The notes beneath the pieces are model-generated. The model was given only the letters and a program-made list of their open reading frames with translations, searched no databases and had not been told where the DNA came from. 64,000 nt of DNA. It comes from Clitopilus passeckerianus. Its lineage: Eukaryota; Basidiomycota; Agaricomycetes; Agaricales; Entolomataceae. How positions within the stretch are numbered: the stretch's first letter is position 1; each line of letters starts with the position of its first letter. This document shows, in pieces, positions 25,005 to 36,313 of the stretch. The stretch covers positions 310,001 through 374,000 of the forward strand of contig CALYLX010000144.1 of assembly GCA_944990035.1 (NCBI GenBank), given 5' to 3'. Position numbers and translations under genes: made by a program.

Positions 25005-25250
25005 ATGATGGGCAACGTGGTGCAGGAGCTGGTTGATTACATTGAAAAACGCTTTTCAGAGACCGAGTATCCAACCATATATGGAATCGACGGCTTAGGC
25101 TTTCCATGGACTGCCTTGAAGATGGATAAGGTGGGTTCTCATCAGCCAACAACTCTTGTCCCGTGGCATGGCAATGTCGTGTCCAACCAATCGTTTTCGC
25201 TCATCAAGACCGTTGCTGATGAGATGCATACGTTGACTAACTTGAAGTAG
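25005..25250 (+). pseudogene. Carboxy-terminal fragment of an unidentified protein
   Basis: An 81-codon frame that reads like genuine protein: ELVDYIEKRFSETEYPTIYG, then PWTALKMDKVGSHQPTTLVP and WHGNVVSNQSF. Such a sequence is reminiscent of the carboxy ends of large fungal accessory proteins, but I cannot name the family from sequence alone. The preceding bases end in a CAG, so the frame could be the last exon of a gene whose upstream part has been lost; nothing upstream continues it. Most likely a gene fragment. Confidence 0.35.
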
Positions 25251-25857
25251 GTCATATTGTGCAGTTTTCTGGTCTTTTGATAATTCTCTACGAAGGTTAT
25301 ACCCCATCGACCTCCAACAATTCCAGTTCTTCCCGATCTTTTGTTGAAAACTCCCTTCCCACTAAAGTTTATGCATTCCATTATTGTAAACTGTTCAATG
25401 AGATCTGGATCAAAGTATACTAATTGTGATCATATTGAGGCACTGTATCACGGGAGTGGATGCTCTATCGTTTAACCACAGGGATGATTCTGGCACGCAT
25501 GACCCCGTCGCTTCCAGATCGATACCTTCGCCGCCCATAGGAACCGTGACAAGCAGATCGCCCAGATGTTAAGGCGGCAGAAGGAGCCGCAAAGGCTAAT
25601 GGTAGTGCTGGGGGTGGCGGATATGTTAAGGAGGAGTATACAAAGGTGGTGGCCACTGGCTTACACCACAGCGTCTGTGGCATCCATGCACGCAAGATTT
25701 GAATACCAATACAGTTCATACAATCGAGAAGAGATGAAGAGAGCAAAAGAATGATAAATTCAAGTTCCCAATTATACAAATTCTTATCAACCGTATGAAC
25801 GTATTTAATGCTCAACGTAACATTTCACTTCTTCCTAGGCGTTCCATGGAATCATGT

Positions 25858-27697
25858 CTACACGGCGGCGGCACCCTGATCATAACCACTCTTAGCAAAT
25901 ACGACACTCCCGCTTGAAACGGTGTGATTCTTCTGGTCGTTATACGATGCCGATTCATGAGACGGCCCACTGGGCATACGATCCAACGCAACGTGCTCCG
26001 GTCTTGAACCTCCATGCATCTCGCCTAGCTTAAGATGTAAAGCTATGTTAACCGACAGGAATACAGGAGGTGAATAACAACGTACGATTTGTGAGGCATC
26101 CATCGGAGTAGCCATGACCTCTCGAAGCTCTTTTCGGACGTTGAGGGTGTCCATGATGGTCTGTCACGCATCGATCCGTATCACTACCGTCCCTGTATTC
26201 TGAAAAGACTATGCCTGAATCTCACCATGGTATAGATCCTTCCCAGAGGTAAGGAGAAACAAGCGTATAAGTTGCTAGTTTTGGTCCCGAATTGGACTGC
26301 AACCCAGCGTAAATAGGTCAGCTATCCTGTAACCCATCAAAATCGAGCTGGACACACGTACCGTATGTCGCCATAGTCAAGATAGCAAAAATCGATGCAG
26401 GGATGCCAGTTTGAAGAGCCTTACGTAGAAGGGTGTTCAGAGCCCAGTCGGTCTGTCTGATGCCGGTACGGGATGTATAGAGCGTATATGATAAGCTAAC
26501 TGTTAAAATACGCTAATGTTAGTGCGTGCGAGAGATCAAAAAGTAGAGAGCGAGGACGTACGGGAAATGACTACATCGGTAGCTGCTTGGAATACGAGCC
26601 AAGTGATAGACGCGTTTGCGAGTTTGATGGCTTCCATAAGGCTGGTGAAGGTGATAATAGCAAGTATGAGCATGATTTAAGCTTATACGTGGAGAGGGGG
26701 AGGGAGATCGACTGACTCGGTTAATTGGAAAGCTCTACCAGACATTACATTGTGTTAGCTCGAAGTTGACACAATTGAGAGGCCAACATACTGTACTCCG
26801 ACCGCCAGACCAGCCGAGAAACTTGTTAAGGTGAGTAGGAGGACGATACCGTAGAGGATGGTATTGCGGGTGAGGGTATATAGCCTAGAAACGACGGTCA
26901 TAAGTGGTTCACGTCCGAATTAGGAGGCGGTATACGTACCTAACTCCGAGGAATAATTGAACGATGGTAGCAGCGATGACTTCTCCAGTCGGCGTGAGTA
27001 TGAACGCCCATACCGGATCTGCATTGTGTCCGACGTAAAGTTAGGACAAGAGACGAAGAACAGTGAAATAGAGCAACGCACAAAGGAGCATCTGGGGATT
27101 TGTAAAGTTCTCATTGCTAACCTCACAGACCGACCCGTTAGTCCCAAATAGATACTCTCAACTGTCGTAAGTGGGCTTACCAGTAGAACCATGCGATGTA
27201 GACGATGCTGTCGCGAGGCTGTCAGCGAACGGTTGATAGTCATCGTCGAATCAAGGCTCACATGCAGGAATGGGCGACGTCGACTAAGAGGAGAATTGCC
27301 ACGAACGCTCTGTGTTCCATGCCTGTTAATCACTCGGTATTGTTCGGCAGTGTACCTGAGCAGACGTACCGGATCCAAAGGGGGTCTTTAAATTCTAATG
27401 ACAGGAAGTTTTCAATTAGTTTCCTTTCAGGTTTCATAGGAAAAGGATTGGCTTACTTCTGTAGTAGTATAAAACGAACTGATAGCTGGAGATGCCGAAA
27501 AGGAATGTGTTAACTGAAAGATAGAAGTTACGTCAATGAAGGAACGACATCGATGAGTATAAGCAAATTACTCACTGAAAACGCCGAGAAGTATAGGTCC
27601 TGTATTCCATCGTAAGAACAGACTCAGGAGGTCGTGTATCAGACATACCAATCGTCCACTTGTACTCAGCCGCGGCTGCTGCAGCTGCAGCGTCCAT
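25858..27697 (-). CDS. DUF6534-type multispanning membrane protein B
   Basis: Intact paralogue of gene A with the same exon chain. It starts MDAAAAAAAAEYKWTIG (an alanine run of eight), then GPILLGVF, INTFLFGISSYQFVLYYY, FKDPLWIR, AFVAILLLVDVAHSC, NENFTNPQMLL, GEVIAATIVQLFLGVR, LTLTSFSAGLAVGVQ, ANASITWLVFQAATDVVIS. The family block is RTGIRQTDWALNTLLRKA with TGIPASIFAILTMATY, then ACFSLPLGRIYTM, TIMDTLNVRKELREVMATP and a polar tail ending GAAAV and TAG at 25860-25858. All splice junctions keep frame. About 330 residues, about seven hydrophobic segments. Located between gene A and the 7TM array; same strand as all its neighbours. Confidence 0.86.
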
Positions 27698-28090
27698 CGG
27701 TCAGGATGCTGGAGTCGTCAGGTAAAGCTTCTAGGCGGCCTGGCACAAGAAAAGAACGAGGATGGCGAGTTAGGTAGTAGGCCCGAGGAACTGAACGTGT
27801 TGATTAAAAGGCAATTTTCGTCGAGGTAAGCGAAGGAAAGGTCAGATGAAGGGCCTCCAGTCCTTAGAGACGGCGAAGGAAGGTATAAGTAGAGCAAATG
27901 GATGCAGCTGGCAAGCCTTATGGCATTGGATCCGCCTGGTAGCCGTCGAGGGCCGAAACGAGGACAACGGAGAACTCACGAGGGTGTGTCAATCATGTAG
28001 CCGATTCTGGAGTGGCCCAAAGACCCCGCCAATGAAGGAAAGAATGCAACGGGGCCATCAAGTCTCAATGGAGTCAAGCCTGTCAAACCC
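27698..28090 (-). promoter_or_regulatory. Conserved upstream region of DUF6534 gene B
   Basis: The 390 bp before the start match 36314-36650 before gene C over long blocks: the minus strand shares CTTACCTCGACGAAAA, TAATCAAC and GTTCAGTTCCT, and farther out a stretch around GGGTCGAAACGAGAAC. The conservation extends at least 300 bp upstream, so it covers promoter and 5' leader, not only a TATA region. Confidence 0.45.
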
Positions 28091-30658
28091 CCATTAAGGA
28101 GTCCTTCTGTTCGATCGGTTTCGACGCTTACCATGAATGGTCGACCCTTTGGTGACACCGATCAATGGAAGCATTGATAGGTCACCGAGTCTAATTTGCT
28201 GCCAGACTGTCAGTTGGGCCGGCTCCGTAAATCCGAGAATGGAAGCGACGACTTGAATGGCGAGGGATTCAAGAACAATCACGTTGCGGTCATTGGACTT
28301 CGTTCGAGGCAGTCAACGAGGCGAGCCAAGTTCTTCTCGATTTTCATAGGGGTTTTACGTGTATAATGCAGGGCAAGAAGCCCTTGAGTCCCATTTGTCC
28401 ATCCTCGACGAGGTCTGATGAGGTGCCAAGCGGTCGTCCCCGTCGGCGTTGATGCTTACGTCTGCTGAATACAATTGGCTCGCTTCCGCTTTAGTGCCTT
28501 CCTGGGCGGCCCTTCGCCGAATATTCATGCCAAGTTGAACCAGCACTTTTGGCGCTGGTGAACCATCTGGACTATTCGGTCCCTGAGGCTCATTCCCTAT
28601 CATGTCAATGGTTGAGAAGCTTACCAGTTAATTTTCGATCCCAAACTTTGTTGCGGACTCCTGGGCCACTCTTGGACCACTCGAATTTTCGAAGCTTTGA
28701 AGTTCCAGTCTACAGCTCCTTGACTCACACACACTCAGTGATTCTGAACAATTGGGCGCCTACTGGGCGCTTTGAGGCATCCGATTTCCGATCCCCATTA
28801 AATCAAATACAAGCAAACTCCCCCGCCATCCTGATGTTGGCAAAGGCACGATGCACTCTGCATTCTGTTGAACCACGACGTTCGAACTCGGTTCAAACTT
28901 CACGCTTCTTTCTGGCAAGCACGCAACCTGCCCTCCATGACTGGGGCACAAGCTATCTAACCACTGGATTCTCCGCGACTTGGCGAAGAAGACATGGCAA
29001 TTGTATGGTTACTGGCCAAGCCAGCGGTATACGAAACCGTATGGCCTCCAAGTCCCCGATCGATCCGTGCTTGGTATGTCTAGAGGCGCCATCGTACTTA
29101 GGGATGTACTAACCACTCTGTTAAGAGGCCTGGAAGCAGATATCCGCACTCTTTCGTCTTGCTGAAGTTCCTACTTTGGCCACACAAAATTAGTCTTGGA
29201 TGGCTATCGGCCCATCCGAAATCTTGGGCACCGATATGACGGACGACCTCGCGACTCACGCTTCCGCCAAAATCTGTTCTGAGCTGTATCGAGCGGTACT
29301 CCTATACGCCTGCGCGTTAACTGTTCGTCAAGTACATTTGAATAAGTTACAAGGATTACTAAATCTCCAACGTTGAGATCAACGTCGTATGCCCTATTGT
29401 AGCCCTCCAGAGTTGAAGTCAGAGACCTGAGGGCTCAGACTCAGGCCACGAGTACTTCGCTGGGATCTTCGGGCATCACACCGTGTACGCGGTGTATTGA
29501 TATCCACTCCATCAGCACCGGACGAGAAAACCATCCAAGAAAACAGCATACCAGGAGGATCGTTTGACAGATTACAAATGTGCCTCCACATTATCTGCTG
29601 ATTGAAGTCTCTCCAGCGACAGACCTGCCTTAATCACTGGGGCTCGGTTTTCGAGACACCGCCTGAGTGTTTTGGCTAGGTAATATACTGGCCTAGAGGG
29701 AAGTGGGGTTATTGGATATTGGATAGATTTACAAGCCCCGAAAACTATGAACTGACTGTGAATCCGACACATACAGGACATTCTGTGCGAATTATTCCCG
29801 TCACGTGGCATAGACGCGTCACCTCAGAGAGTCTGACTGATCGAACGCGCCTGGCTTGTCCAAGCAACAAATAGTACTTGTGCGAGAGGTCCGGCACCAA
29901 TTCTTGCCGCGGCGGTTACGAGTCTGGCTCTGGCGCCTCCGGCGTCTTTTGATCAAGAAGATACAGTTTCTTGCACAAGTTCTTGCACTCCTAGGTCGCT
30001 GTTGCGGCTACGATGACGGATCTCTGATATCGTCCTGGCCTGTTGTGACGCTTCCTTTCGCGCCCCATGTAAATACACCTATTCCACCTCTACTACTTCA
30101 AAGATAACACGACTGCACCCTCAGATATACCCTTTAACTGATTGCCACGACATTAGGCTAGGATCAGCACACCCCGTACACCATCTTCTCCGCGGTGGTT
30201 TGGCTCTCCACCCAGCAGGAACGATGGAATCTATCCATTATGACGGTGAATGGTCAAGTAGCGAGCTGGTGTGGGGGTATGGAGGCGGGTGTTGGTGGCC
30301 GAGGAAGAAGGGGAAGGAGAAGAAGCGATGATTAGCAGAACGCCTGAAGAACACCCCGTGCGAGGCGAGGCAAAGTCCCTTCAACCAGTCCAACTCCCTC
30401 ACCCACCTAGAGGAGTGCCGACAGGTCGTTGGTCCCCGGGGTAGACCTCGACTCGGCTGGAGCGGCACGAAGGGCGCTCGCGAGGGATAAACCTGTGTTT
30501 TTCATTGTATACGACTTCATGCGGCTGCGTATCACGCATTTACCACGACTAACACATCTACCACATCCGGATCCGTCTCCGCATTAAACCCTACGCCCTA
30601 CGCTGCGCGTATTCTGCTGCTACTCGAGCTCGCTGCTGCTGTCAAAGGTGTCCAATTA
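28091..30658. other. Gene-poor spacer between DUF6534 gene B and the 7TM array
   Basis: No complete gene found. The best candidate is a short plus-strand exon pair: from about 28947 a frame reads SNHWILRDLAKKTWQLYGYW and PYGLQVPDRSVL. A GTATGT donor and TAAG acceptor would join this to EAWKQISALFRLAEVPTL, ending in a TAG near 29193. It looks protein-like, but a TGA lies just upstream and no family is recognised. The 187-codon frame at 28549-29112 overlaps it and has no support. 29870-30480 has short frames only. Confidence 0.3.
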
Positions 30659-31962
30659 TCATTCCTTGAGATCGTGTTCAACTAGCTCATTCAAATCTAT
30701 GATCCCGAAAGATTCACGTCTATGTCGTTGAATGCCGAGAAATAGGTACACAACAGCTGGATACAATCCCTGATTCGATGTTAGTCATTGGAACTCGACA
30801 GACTTAGTAGGACTCACTGAAATTATATAGACAAAATGCTGAAGGATGAGGAGGAACTCAGTGTCCGAGCTTATGAGATGGAATAGAGCTGAACAGAGCA
30901 AGAGTGTAGTCTGTACCAATCATCATGAGTGAACCCATTCTCTGAATCTATTCACTGTCCAACCACTGAAGCGTACCTGAATTAGACAATAAATGAATCC
31001 TGACTCTGCCAGAGTGAATAGTACGCGTTGAACCTTTCTGAACGAAGGCGTAGATGAACCAAATGCTTGCTTGACAGTACGGCGGTATATCCTGAGTCCG
31101 ACATGGGTGAAAACTCCTCTGGAAATGATTCAAGTGGATATATACCATAACTTGAGAGAAATTGCTGCCGTAGCCACTGCATTTGTCAAAACAGACAATC
31201 CAGTGAACGCGAGAGGACCTCCCCGTAAAAACGAGATTGGGAGCGTGGCGGACTCGCTAGATGGGGGTGAGTAGAATTCACCAAGATAGAATACACCTGA
31301 AGCTACACATCGCAACTTTAGGTCATAAGTTGACGCAAAATGGCCTGAAGAAGTTCACCTATGCAAAGAATCCATGGGAGGATTAGGAGCACATAGTAAG
31401 CACGTTTGCATCTGGGATACAAGGATATTGCTCGTAAGACGATGACAAGATCATTCAAAGCAGCCTGATACGAGCCTCAACCTTGCATGCATAGAACACA
31501 GGGAAGAAGCTCACCGGAATCATTTCCACAGCTGGCCTCAGAGGCATGAAACGGTCGAACAGAATTGCTATCTCTCTAATTTGCGGGGGACACGAATCTT
31601 TGTTTGGGTCATAGGGCAGCCAGATGACGCACCACCACTGCCCTCTGCCAGAACTGATGAGAATTTGCACAACACAGAATACCATGAGTGCTAGAAGACT
31701 GAGGCCAGAGACTGAGGCGATTGCTATTCCGATCGAACTCCGCGGTCCTGTATTGCTTCGAGCCATAGCAGTCAGAAGGACGAGCAGAACAGTGGAAGCT
31801 CCTGAATTAATAATTTAAACAATTTCGCTTGTGAAGTCTCCGATAAGTCATACCTAGAATATTTGAGGACGTGATTAAGACCAGGAAGTCTTTCTTTGTG
31901 AGCCCTGCGCCAGGCAAGGTCTCGCCGTTCCCAAAAGTCCCCATGTTAATGACAAGACCCAT
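30659..31962 (-). CDS. Seven-transmembrane array protein T1 (intact)
   Basis: First intact member of a seven-helix membrane family repeated eight times here; I do not recognise a named family, and the topology is receptor-like rather than transporter-like. Seven exons: MGLVINMGTFGNGE with TM1 starting VLITSSNILG; exon 2 with TM2 (IASVSGLSLLALMVFCVVQ) and a cysteine-bearing loop; exon 3 AALNDLVIVLRAISLYP leading into TM4 (LLILPWILC); exon 4 with TM5 (FTGLSVLTNAVATAAISL); exon 5 IYRRTVKQAFGSSTPSFRKV then TM6 (LFTLAESGFIYC); exon 6; exon 7 GLYPAVVYLFLGIQR as TM7 with tail SFGIIDLNELVEHDLKE. Stop TGA at 30661-30659. All junctions keep frame; about 325 residues. The start was fixed by alignment to T4, T6 and T7. 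Carries the shared upstream element at 32119-32139. Confidence 0.82.
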
Positions 31963-32022
31963 GTATGATTCGCCTCTTACAAGGGACCCAAATGTGTTCC
32001 AGTAATTGCGTCAATCCCCGTG

Positions 32023-32030
32023 TATTTAAG
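32023..32030 (-). promoter_or_regulatory. TATA-like box of T1
   Basis: CTTAAATA on the minus strand, about 60 bp before the ATG. T7 has the identical octamer at the same distance. Confidence 0.45.
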
Positions 32031-32118
32031 GCTTACAGTCAGTCCGAGGAAGTTGGAGCCTGTCAAGTAACTCTCTCACAGCCATGCAGCGCATGTGGTG
32101 AAACATATCAAGAAGTAC

Positions 32119-32139
32119 CGATTGACAGATCGAAGGTGA
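32119..32139 (-). promoter_or_regulatory. 7TM-array upstream element, T1 copy
   Basis: Plus strand CGATTGACAGATCGAAGGTG, 157 bp before the T1 ATG. It is an imperfect dyad (CGAT, six bases, ATCG) around TGACAG, and lies next to a second conserved stretch, GCAGCGCAT...GAAACATATCAAGAAG, farther on the gene side. The same element at the same distance is found before T4, T6, T7 and T8. Confidence 0.6.
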
Positions 32140-32499
32140 CTCTCCTGATTGGACAGTTGCAGAGGTTCTTTTCCAGGTATCGGGCCTCGATCTCTCATAT
32201 TCGACTGGTAGCTTGGCTGGTTAGAAAGGGACAAACTAAGGAGAACTTTCAAGAGTTGACTGAGAGACCAATGACTTGCTCGCGAAAAACTGGACGAAGC
32301 AACATGGGTCGCCATACGCGTCACCATACGCGTTTGAGTCACCTGACACGTTCACCCACGAGATGATTGGTGGGTTTTAATACTTTTATGGGTGTCCAAC
32401 TTGCCTTCTTTCTTGCTTCGAACAGATGCTCCTTTGGCTCTTGTATGGAATTTCTATTGATGATATATTGATACCGCAGCCCCAAGATCTTCGGATGTT

Positions 32500-33290
32500 C
32501 TAGCTTGGACACGATGAAAGCTTCATCTTTTCGGGACTCACGGGTGCAATAACTGTGCCTACCACGACAACACCCATAAGCGGCTCTGCCGGCATGGGCA
32601 CTTTTGCGATTTCCTCAAGAATGCCCACCGAAGTTCATGATGCTACTTCGACTCGGTTTCGTTCCCATTCCCTCCCAGATCACTTTCAATTTCACAGTCA
32701 GCCTCGAAGAACTGAAGGACGGCTACTTCTCGTGCAAGAACATTCCATCGACCATGAAGCCCCACCCTCGAGCTAAACGCTTGCCTCCTACACCAAGAAG
32801 TCGCTGAGCGCCGTCGGTGGCCGAATCTCCTGCCTTGACCGCTCCTCGGATTCCCGAATCCAGGTCTCTGGATGCCTGAGGCTACACCTATCAAAATTCA
32901 GATATATGTCACCACCGCCACTACTCTCCCCCTTATGAAGGCAAACCCCATTCAATATGCCATTTGGGGACGCGGCTTCGGTATACGCTGCTGCTGCTAT
33001 CTTTAGGGCGTATGCGACGCAATCATCGATAGTGGCGGTTTCGTCGACGAAGAATAATTCATCAAGGGAACCCGGGGGCACATTACGCTGGAGGCCGATG
33101 GGTTCGTCAGTCAATGAGCGGTGGTGGAAGGGTTCGGAAACTGTAAAGTCTAGACTTTGATAGAGCGACTCGGATGTCAAGGGAGAACGTTGGTCGAATC
33201 GAGGATTCGAAGTAGCGGCCTCGTGGAGGAGCAGAACATAGAGCAGCCAGTACAGGATTCTGCGAACTATTATTTCCATATTATATAATG
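32500..33290 (+). pseudogene. Degenerate relic of the recurring plus-strand unit (copy R3)
   Basis: Plus-strand traces: PPKFMMLLRLGFVPIPSQIT around 32622-32680, and near the end NERWWKGSETVKSRL at 33112-33160. The first matches 51055-51100 (WPPKLMMLLLPSGK) in nucleotides, the second matches 47645-47680 (ERRWKGLGD). Stops and frame changes prevent a model. A 163-codon minus-strand frame (33279-32788) overlaps it and begins with a hydrophobic stretch, but conservation with the other relics favours the plus strand. Family unknown; possibly the same leucine-rich/F-box-like unit as R1 and R2. Confidence 0.4.
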
Positions 33291-33403
33291 AGAATCTTCA
33301 GTTTGTTCAATTTCTCGCTAAGAGCCAGGAATCCAACCTCTGCCTCATATTGCCATTACGTTTCTTTGGATGAACTAGTAGTCGTTGTCAAGGGTGATCC
33401 ACA

Positions 33404-34320
33404 TCATTCATTGAGATCGGATTCAACCAGCTCACTCAAATCTACGATCACGAAAGAATCACTTCTACGTCGTTGAATGCCGAGGAATAGGTATACAACA
33501 GCTGGATACAATCCCTGATTCGATGTTAGCCCATGCAAACTCGACAGACCCGTTCTGACTGACCGAATAATATAGGCAAAATGCTGAACGGTGTGCAGGT
33601 AGTTCTCCTCCCAAGGACCGAGTAGAAGAGAGCAGAGAAAGAATATAGTCTGTAGGGATTCCAGGTGTCGTTCTGAGTGAACACATCTTCTGAGTCCAGG
33701 CAGGCAAAGCATACCTGAATCACGCAATAAACAAATCCCGACACAGCCAGAGTGAATAGTGCACGCTGAACCTTTCTGAACGAAGGAGTAGATGAGCCAA
33801 ATGCTTCCTTGACAGCGCGCCGGTATTTCCTCAGTACGACGTGAGCAGATTCTGTAGGAAGTGTGTTAAAACATATGCTTTACCATAACTTGAGTGATAT
33901 CGCTGTCGTTGTCAATGCGTTCGTTAGGATGGATAGTCCTGTGAATAGAAGAGGACCACCATCTAAGAGAGCGGCCGGCGGGCATGAACCACCGAGATAG
34001 AATAGTCCAGATGTTACATATCACAAGTCTCGGTCTTGAGTCGAGCAGAAAAATGACCTGGAGAGGCTTACCGACACAGAGAATCCAAGGGAAGATTAGC
34101 AGAACGTGCCAAATACGTTTGCTTCCGGAATACAACGATATCGCTCATAACACGATAACGAGGTCATTCAAGGCAGCCTAATGCGAGCCGTAAAGTCCAA
34201 ACCACGCATACATAAAATACAGGGAAGAAGCTCACCAAAAGTATCTCAACAAATGGTCTCGCAGAAACGAGACCGCCTAGCAGGTTTTCTAGCTGGCAGA
34301 TCCCCTCGTCTCCATTCAGA
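33404..34320 (-). pseudogene. 7TM array copy T2 (5'-truncated, inactivated)
   Basis: Exons 3 to 7 and the last part of exon 2 of the 7TM family remain, ending SFVIVDLSELVESDLNE with TGA at 33406-33404. The start exon, TM1 and TM2 are missing; recognisable sequence begins with the loop before RPFVEILL near 34310. Further lesions: a TGA at 34146-34144 replaces the Arg of VLRAISLYP, and one base is missing at the end of exon 6 (ATTATTCG before GTCAGT instead of ATTTCG), which shifts the last exon out of frame. The truncation point lies about 140 bp from the 3' end of DUF6534 gene C, so that insertion or rearrangement probably removed the 5' half. Confidence 0.85.
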
Positions 34321-34456
34321 TCTTTTTATGGGCGTCTAAGACAACCCCTGCAGTACAAAGCGGGCGAGTTGGTGTGTCTGAACGTCATTCGCCGTTATCA
34401 TCCAGAAGGCGTGCTTAAAAAGCGTATTCGGCATTTCCATCAGGCATCCGCAGTAA

Positions 34457-36313
34457 CTAGACAGTACCGGTAGTATTACACATACTCTTCATTGTACTCG
34501 AACCCTGATGAGACGTCGCGCTACCCACCCAATCCAACTCAATATGTTCCGAGCTCGAAGGCGTATGAAGCTGACCCAACTGAAAGAAGAAAACATGTAA
34601 GACCACAAAAATACGATAATGGCTTGACAGGACAGGTGGTAACGTACAATCAGCGACAAATCCACGGGTTGGGCCACTGCGACTCTTAGGGCTTTCCTTA
34701 CATTGAGCGTGTCCATAATTGTCTGTCGAGCACGTATAATTAGTACGAGTGCTGCTATATGAAGAAAAGGGTTCTGGAATCTTACCAGCGTATATATTCG
34801 CCCCAGTGGTAGAGCAAAACAAGCGCAGAGCTTGCCGTTCGTTCCGAACTGGACTGAGTAGGTTGGTGAATGGTGGTAAGCGAAACAACATTCGGTCTGT
34901 CGAGGTCAAACCCTTACAGCACGCCGCCAAAGTCATAACAGCAAAAACAGATGCGGGGATACCGGTTTGGAGGGCCTTGCGTAGGAGTATGTCGAGAGCC
35001 CAGTCGGTGCGTCTTATTCCGATACGGGTTGTGTAGAACGCGTATGATAGGCCGACTGACAAGTCAAGTCCGTGGTCGGTTTATCAGCATTCAACGTGTA
35101 GAAGACGGGGCAAGATGAGAGCGAGGGAGAGGAACGTACGGGAGATGGCCACATCAGTAGCTGCCTGGAATGCGAGCCAAGTAATGGATGCGTCTGTGAG
35201 TTTGATGACTTCCACGAGGCTGGTGAGAATAATAAGAGCGAGTATGAGTGCGGGATAAATGTGTATGGGAGGGAAGTTGACTGACTTCGACAATTGAAAT
35301 GCCCTGATGTGAATGATAGTAGCTCGTTAGCTCAGAATGCGTAGGAGAATGTGAGAGGTGGACGTACTGCACTCCAACTGCCAGACCGGCTGAGAAACTG
35401 GTAAGAGTGAGGGCGAGGACGACGCCATAGGCGATGGCGTTGCTGGTGAGGATATATAACCTAGAAAGAAGGGTCATGAATCACGCGTCAGCTTTGAGGC
35501 CAAATCGAGAGATGAGATACGTACCTGATTCCGAGGAATAGCTGAACAATGGTTGCAGCTATGACTTCTGCAGTCGGCGTAAGTATGAAGGCCCATAACG
35601 GATCTACTGGGTCATCAGCCATCGGATGAGAATGAGACTGGGAAGGGAAGGGAACGATGGTGGAGGAGGGACGCACAGAGTAGCTTTTGTGGGTTGGCAT
35701 AGTTCTCAACGCTATCGGCCGCGGAGGAATCGTTGCGTTAGTCCCGAAGCATTACTGTTGTCTTTGTAAGGACACTTACCAGTAAAACCACGCGATGTAT
35801 ATGATCCTGAAATGGAATTGTCAGCGTCCAATTGATAAAAAAATCCAGAGGGAGGCCTCACATGCAGGAATGGGAGACGTCGACCAGGAGGAGAGTGGCT
35901 ACGAAGGCTCTGTAGTCGAGACCAATGTGTGTTTGGTAACCAAAATCCAGCTAGGTTTGGAAGCATGGAGAAGGCGTACCGAATCCAGAGGCGGTCGTTA
36001 AATTCTAGCACAGGGAAGGTTTTGGTTAAGTTCCCCCGGCTCTCCTGGAAAGGTGTAGAAACTTACTGCTGTAGTAGTATAAAATGAACTGATAGCTGGA
36101 GATGCCGAAAAGGAACGTGTTAACTTGAAGCCCCGACGACGGATAGGTGAGTAATCAGTGACATTCGTTAGGATAGACAAAATACTCACGGAAAACGCCA
36201 ATAATTATGGGGCCTATATCCCATCGTTAGAAGGAAGAGTTACAGAATCGTAGAGAATGCACACCAATCGTCCATTTGTACTGATCCGCTGCCGCAGCCG
36301 CATCAGCGTGCAT
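34457..36313 (-). CDS. DUF6534-type multispanning membrane protein C
   Basis: Third intact DUF6534 paralogue, same exon chain as A and B. It starts MHADAAAAADQYKWTIG, then GPIIIGVF, LNTFLFGISSYQFILYYY, FNDRLWIR, AFVATLLLVDVSHSC, IIYIAWFYW, ENYANPQKLL, AEVIAATIVQLFLGIR, LTLTSFSAGLAVGVQ, TDASITWLAFQAATDVAIS, RIGIRRTDWALDILLRKA with TGIPASVFAVMTLAAC, ACFALPLGRIYTL and MDTLNVRKALRVAVAQP. The polar tail is shorter than in A and B and ends NTTGTV at TAG 34459-34457. No lesion seen. It sits inside the 7TM array, between truncated T2 and frameshifted T3, which shows that the two families were duplicated or rearranged together. Confidence 0.86.

Noticed and set aside
25465..25815. A 116-codon minus-strand frame
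   Set aside because: Proline/serine-rich with no domain; the plus strand in the same place gives an equally unconvincing Gly-rich frame.
28549..29112. A 187-codon plus-strand frame
   Set aside because: Composition looks random and it conflicts with a more protein-like exon pair in another frame.
32788..33279. A 163-codon minus-strand frame starting with a hydrophobic, signal-peptide-like stretch (a possible small secreted protein)
   Set aside because: The plus strand here is conserved at peptide level with another relic (ERWWKG against ERRWKG), so the minus-strand frame is most likely accidental.
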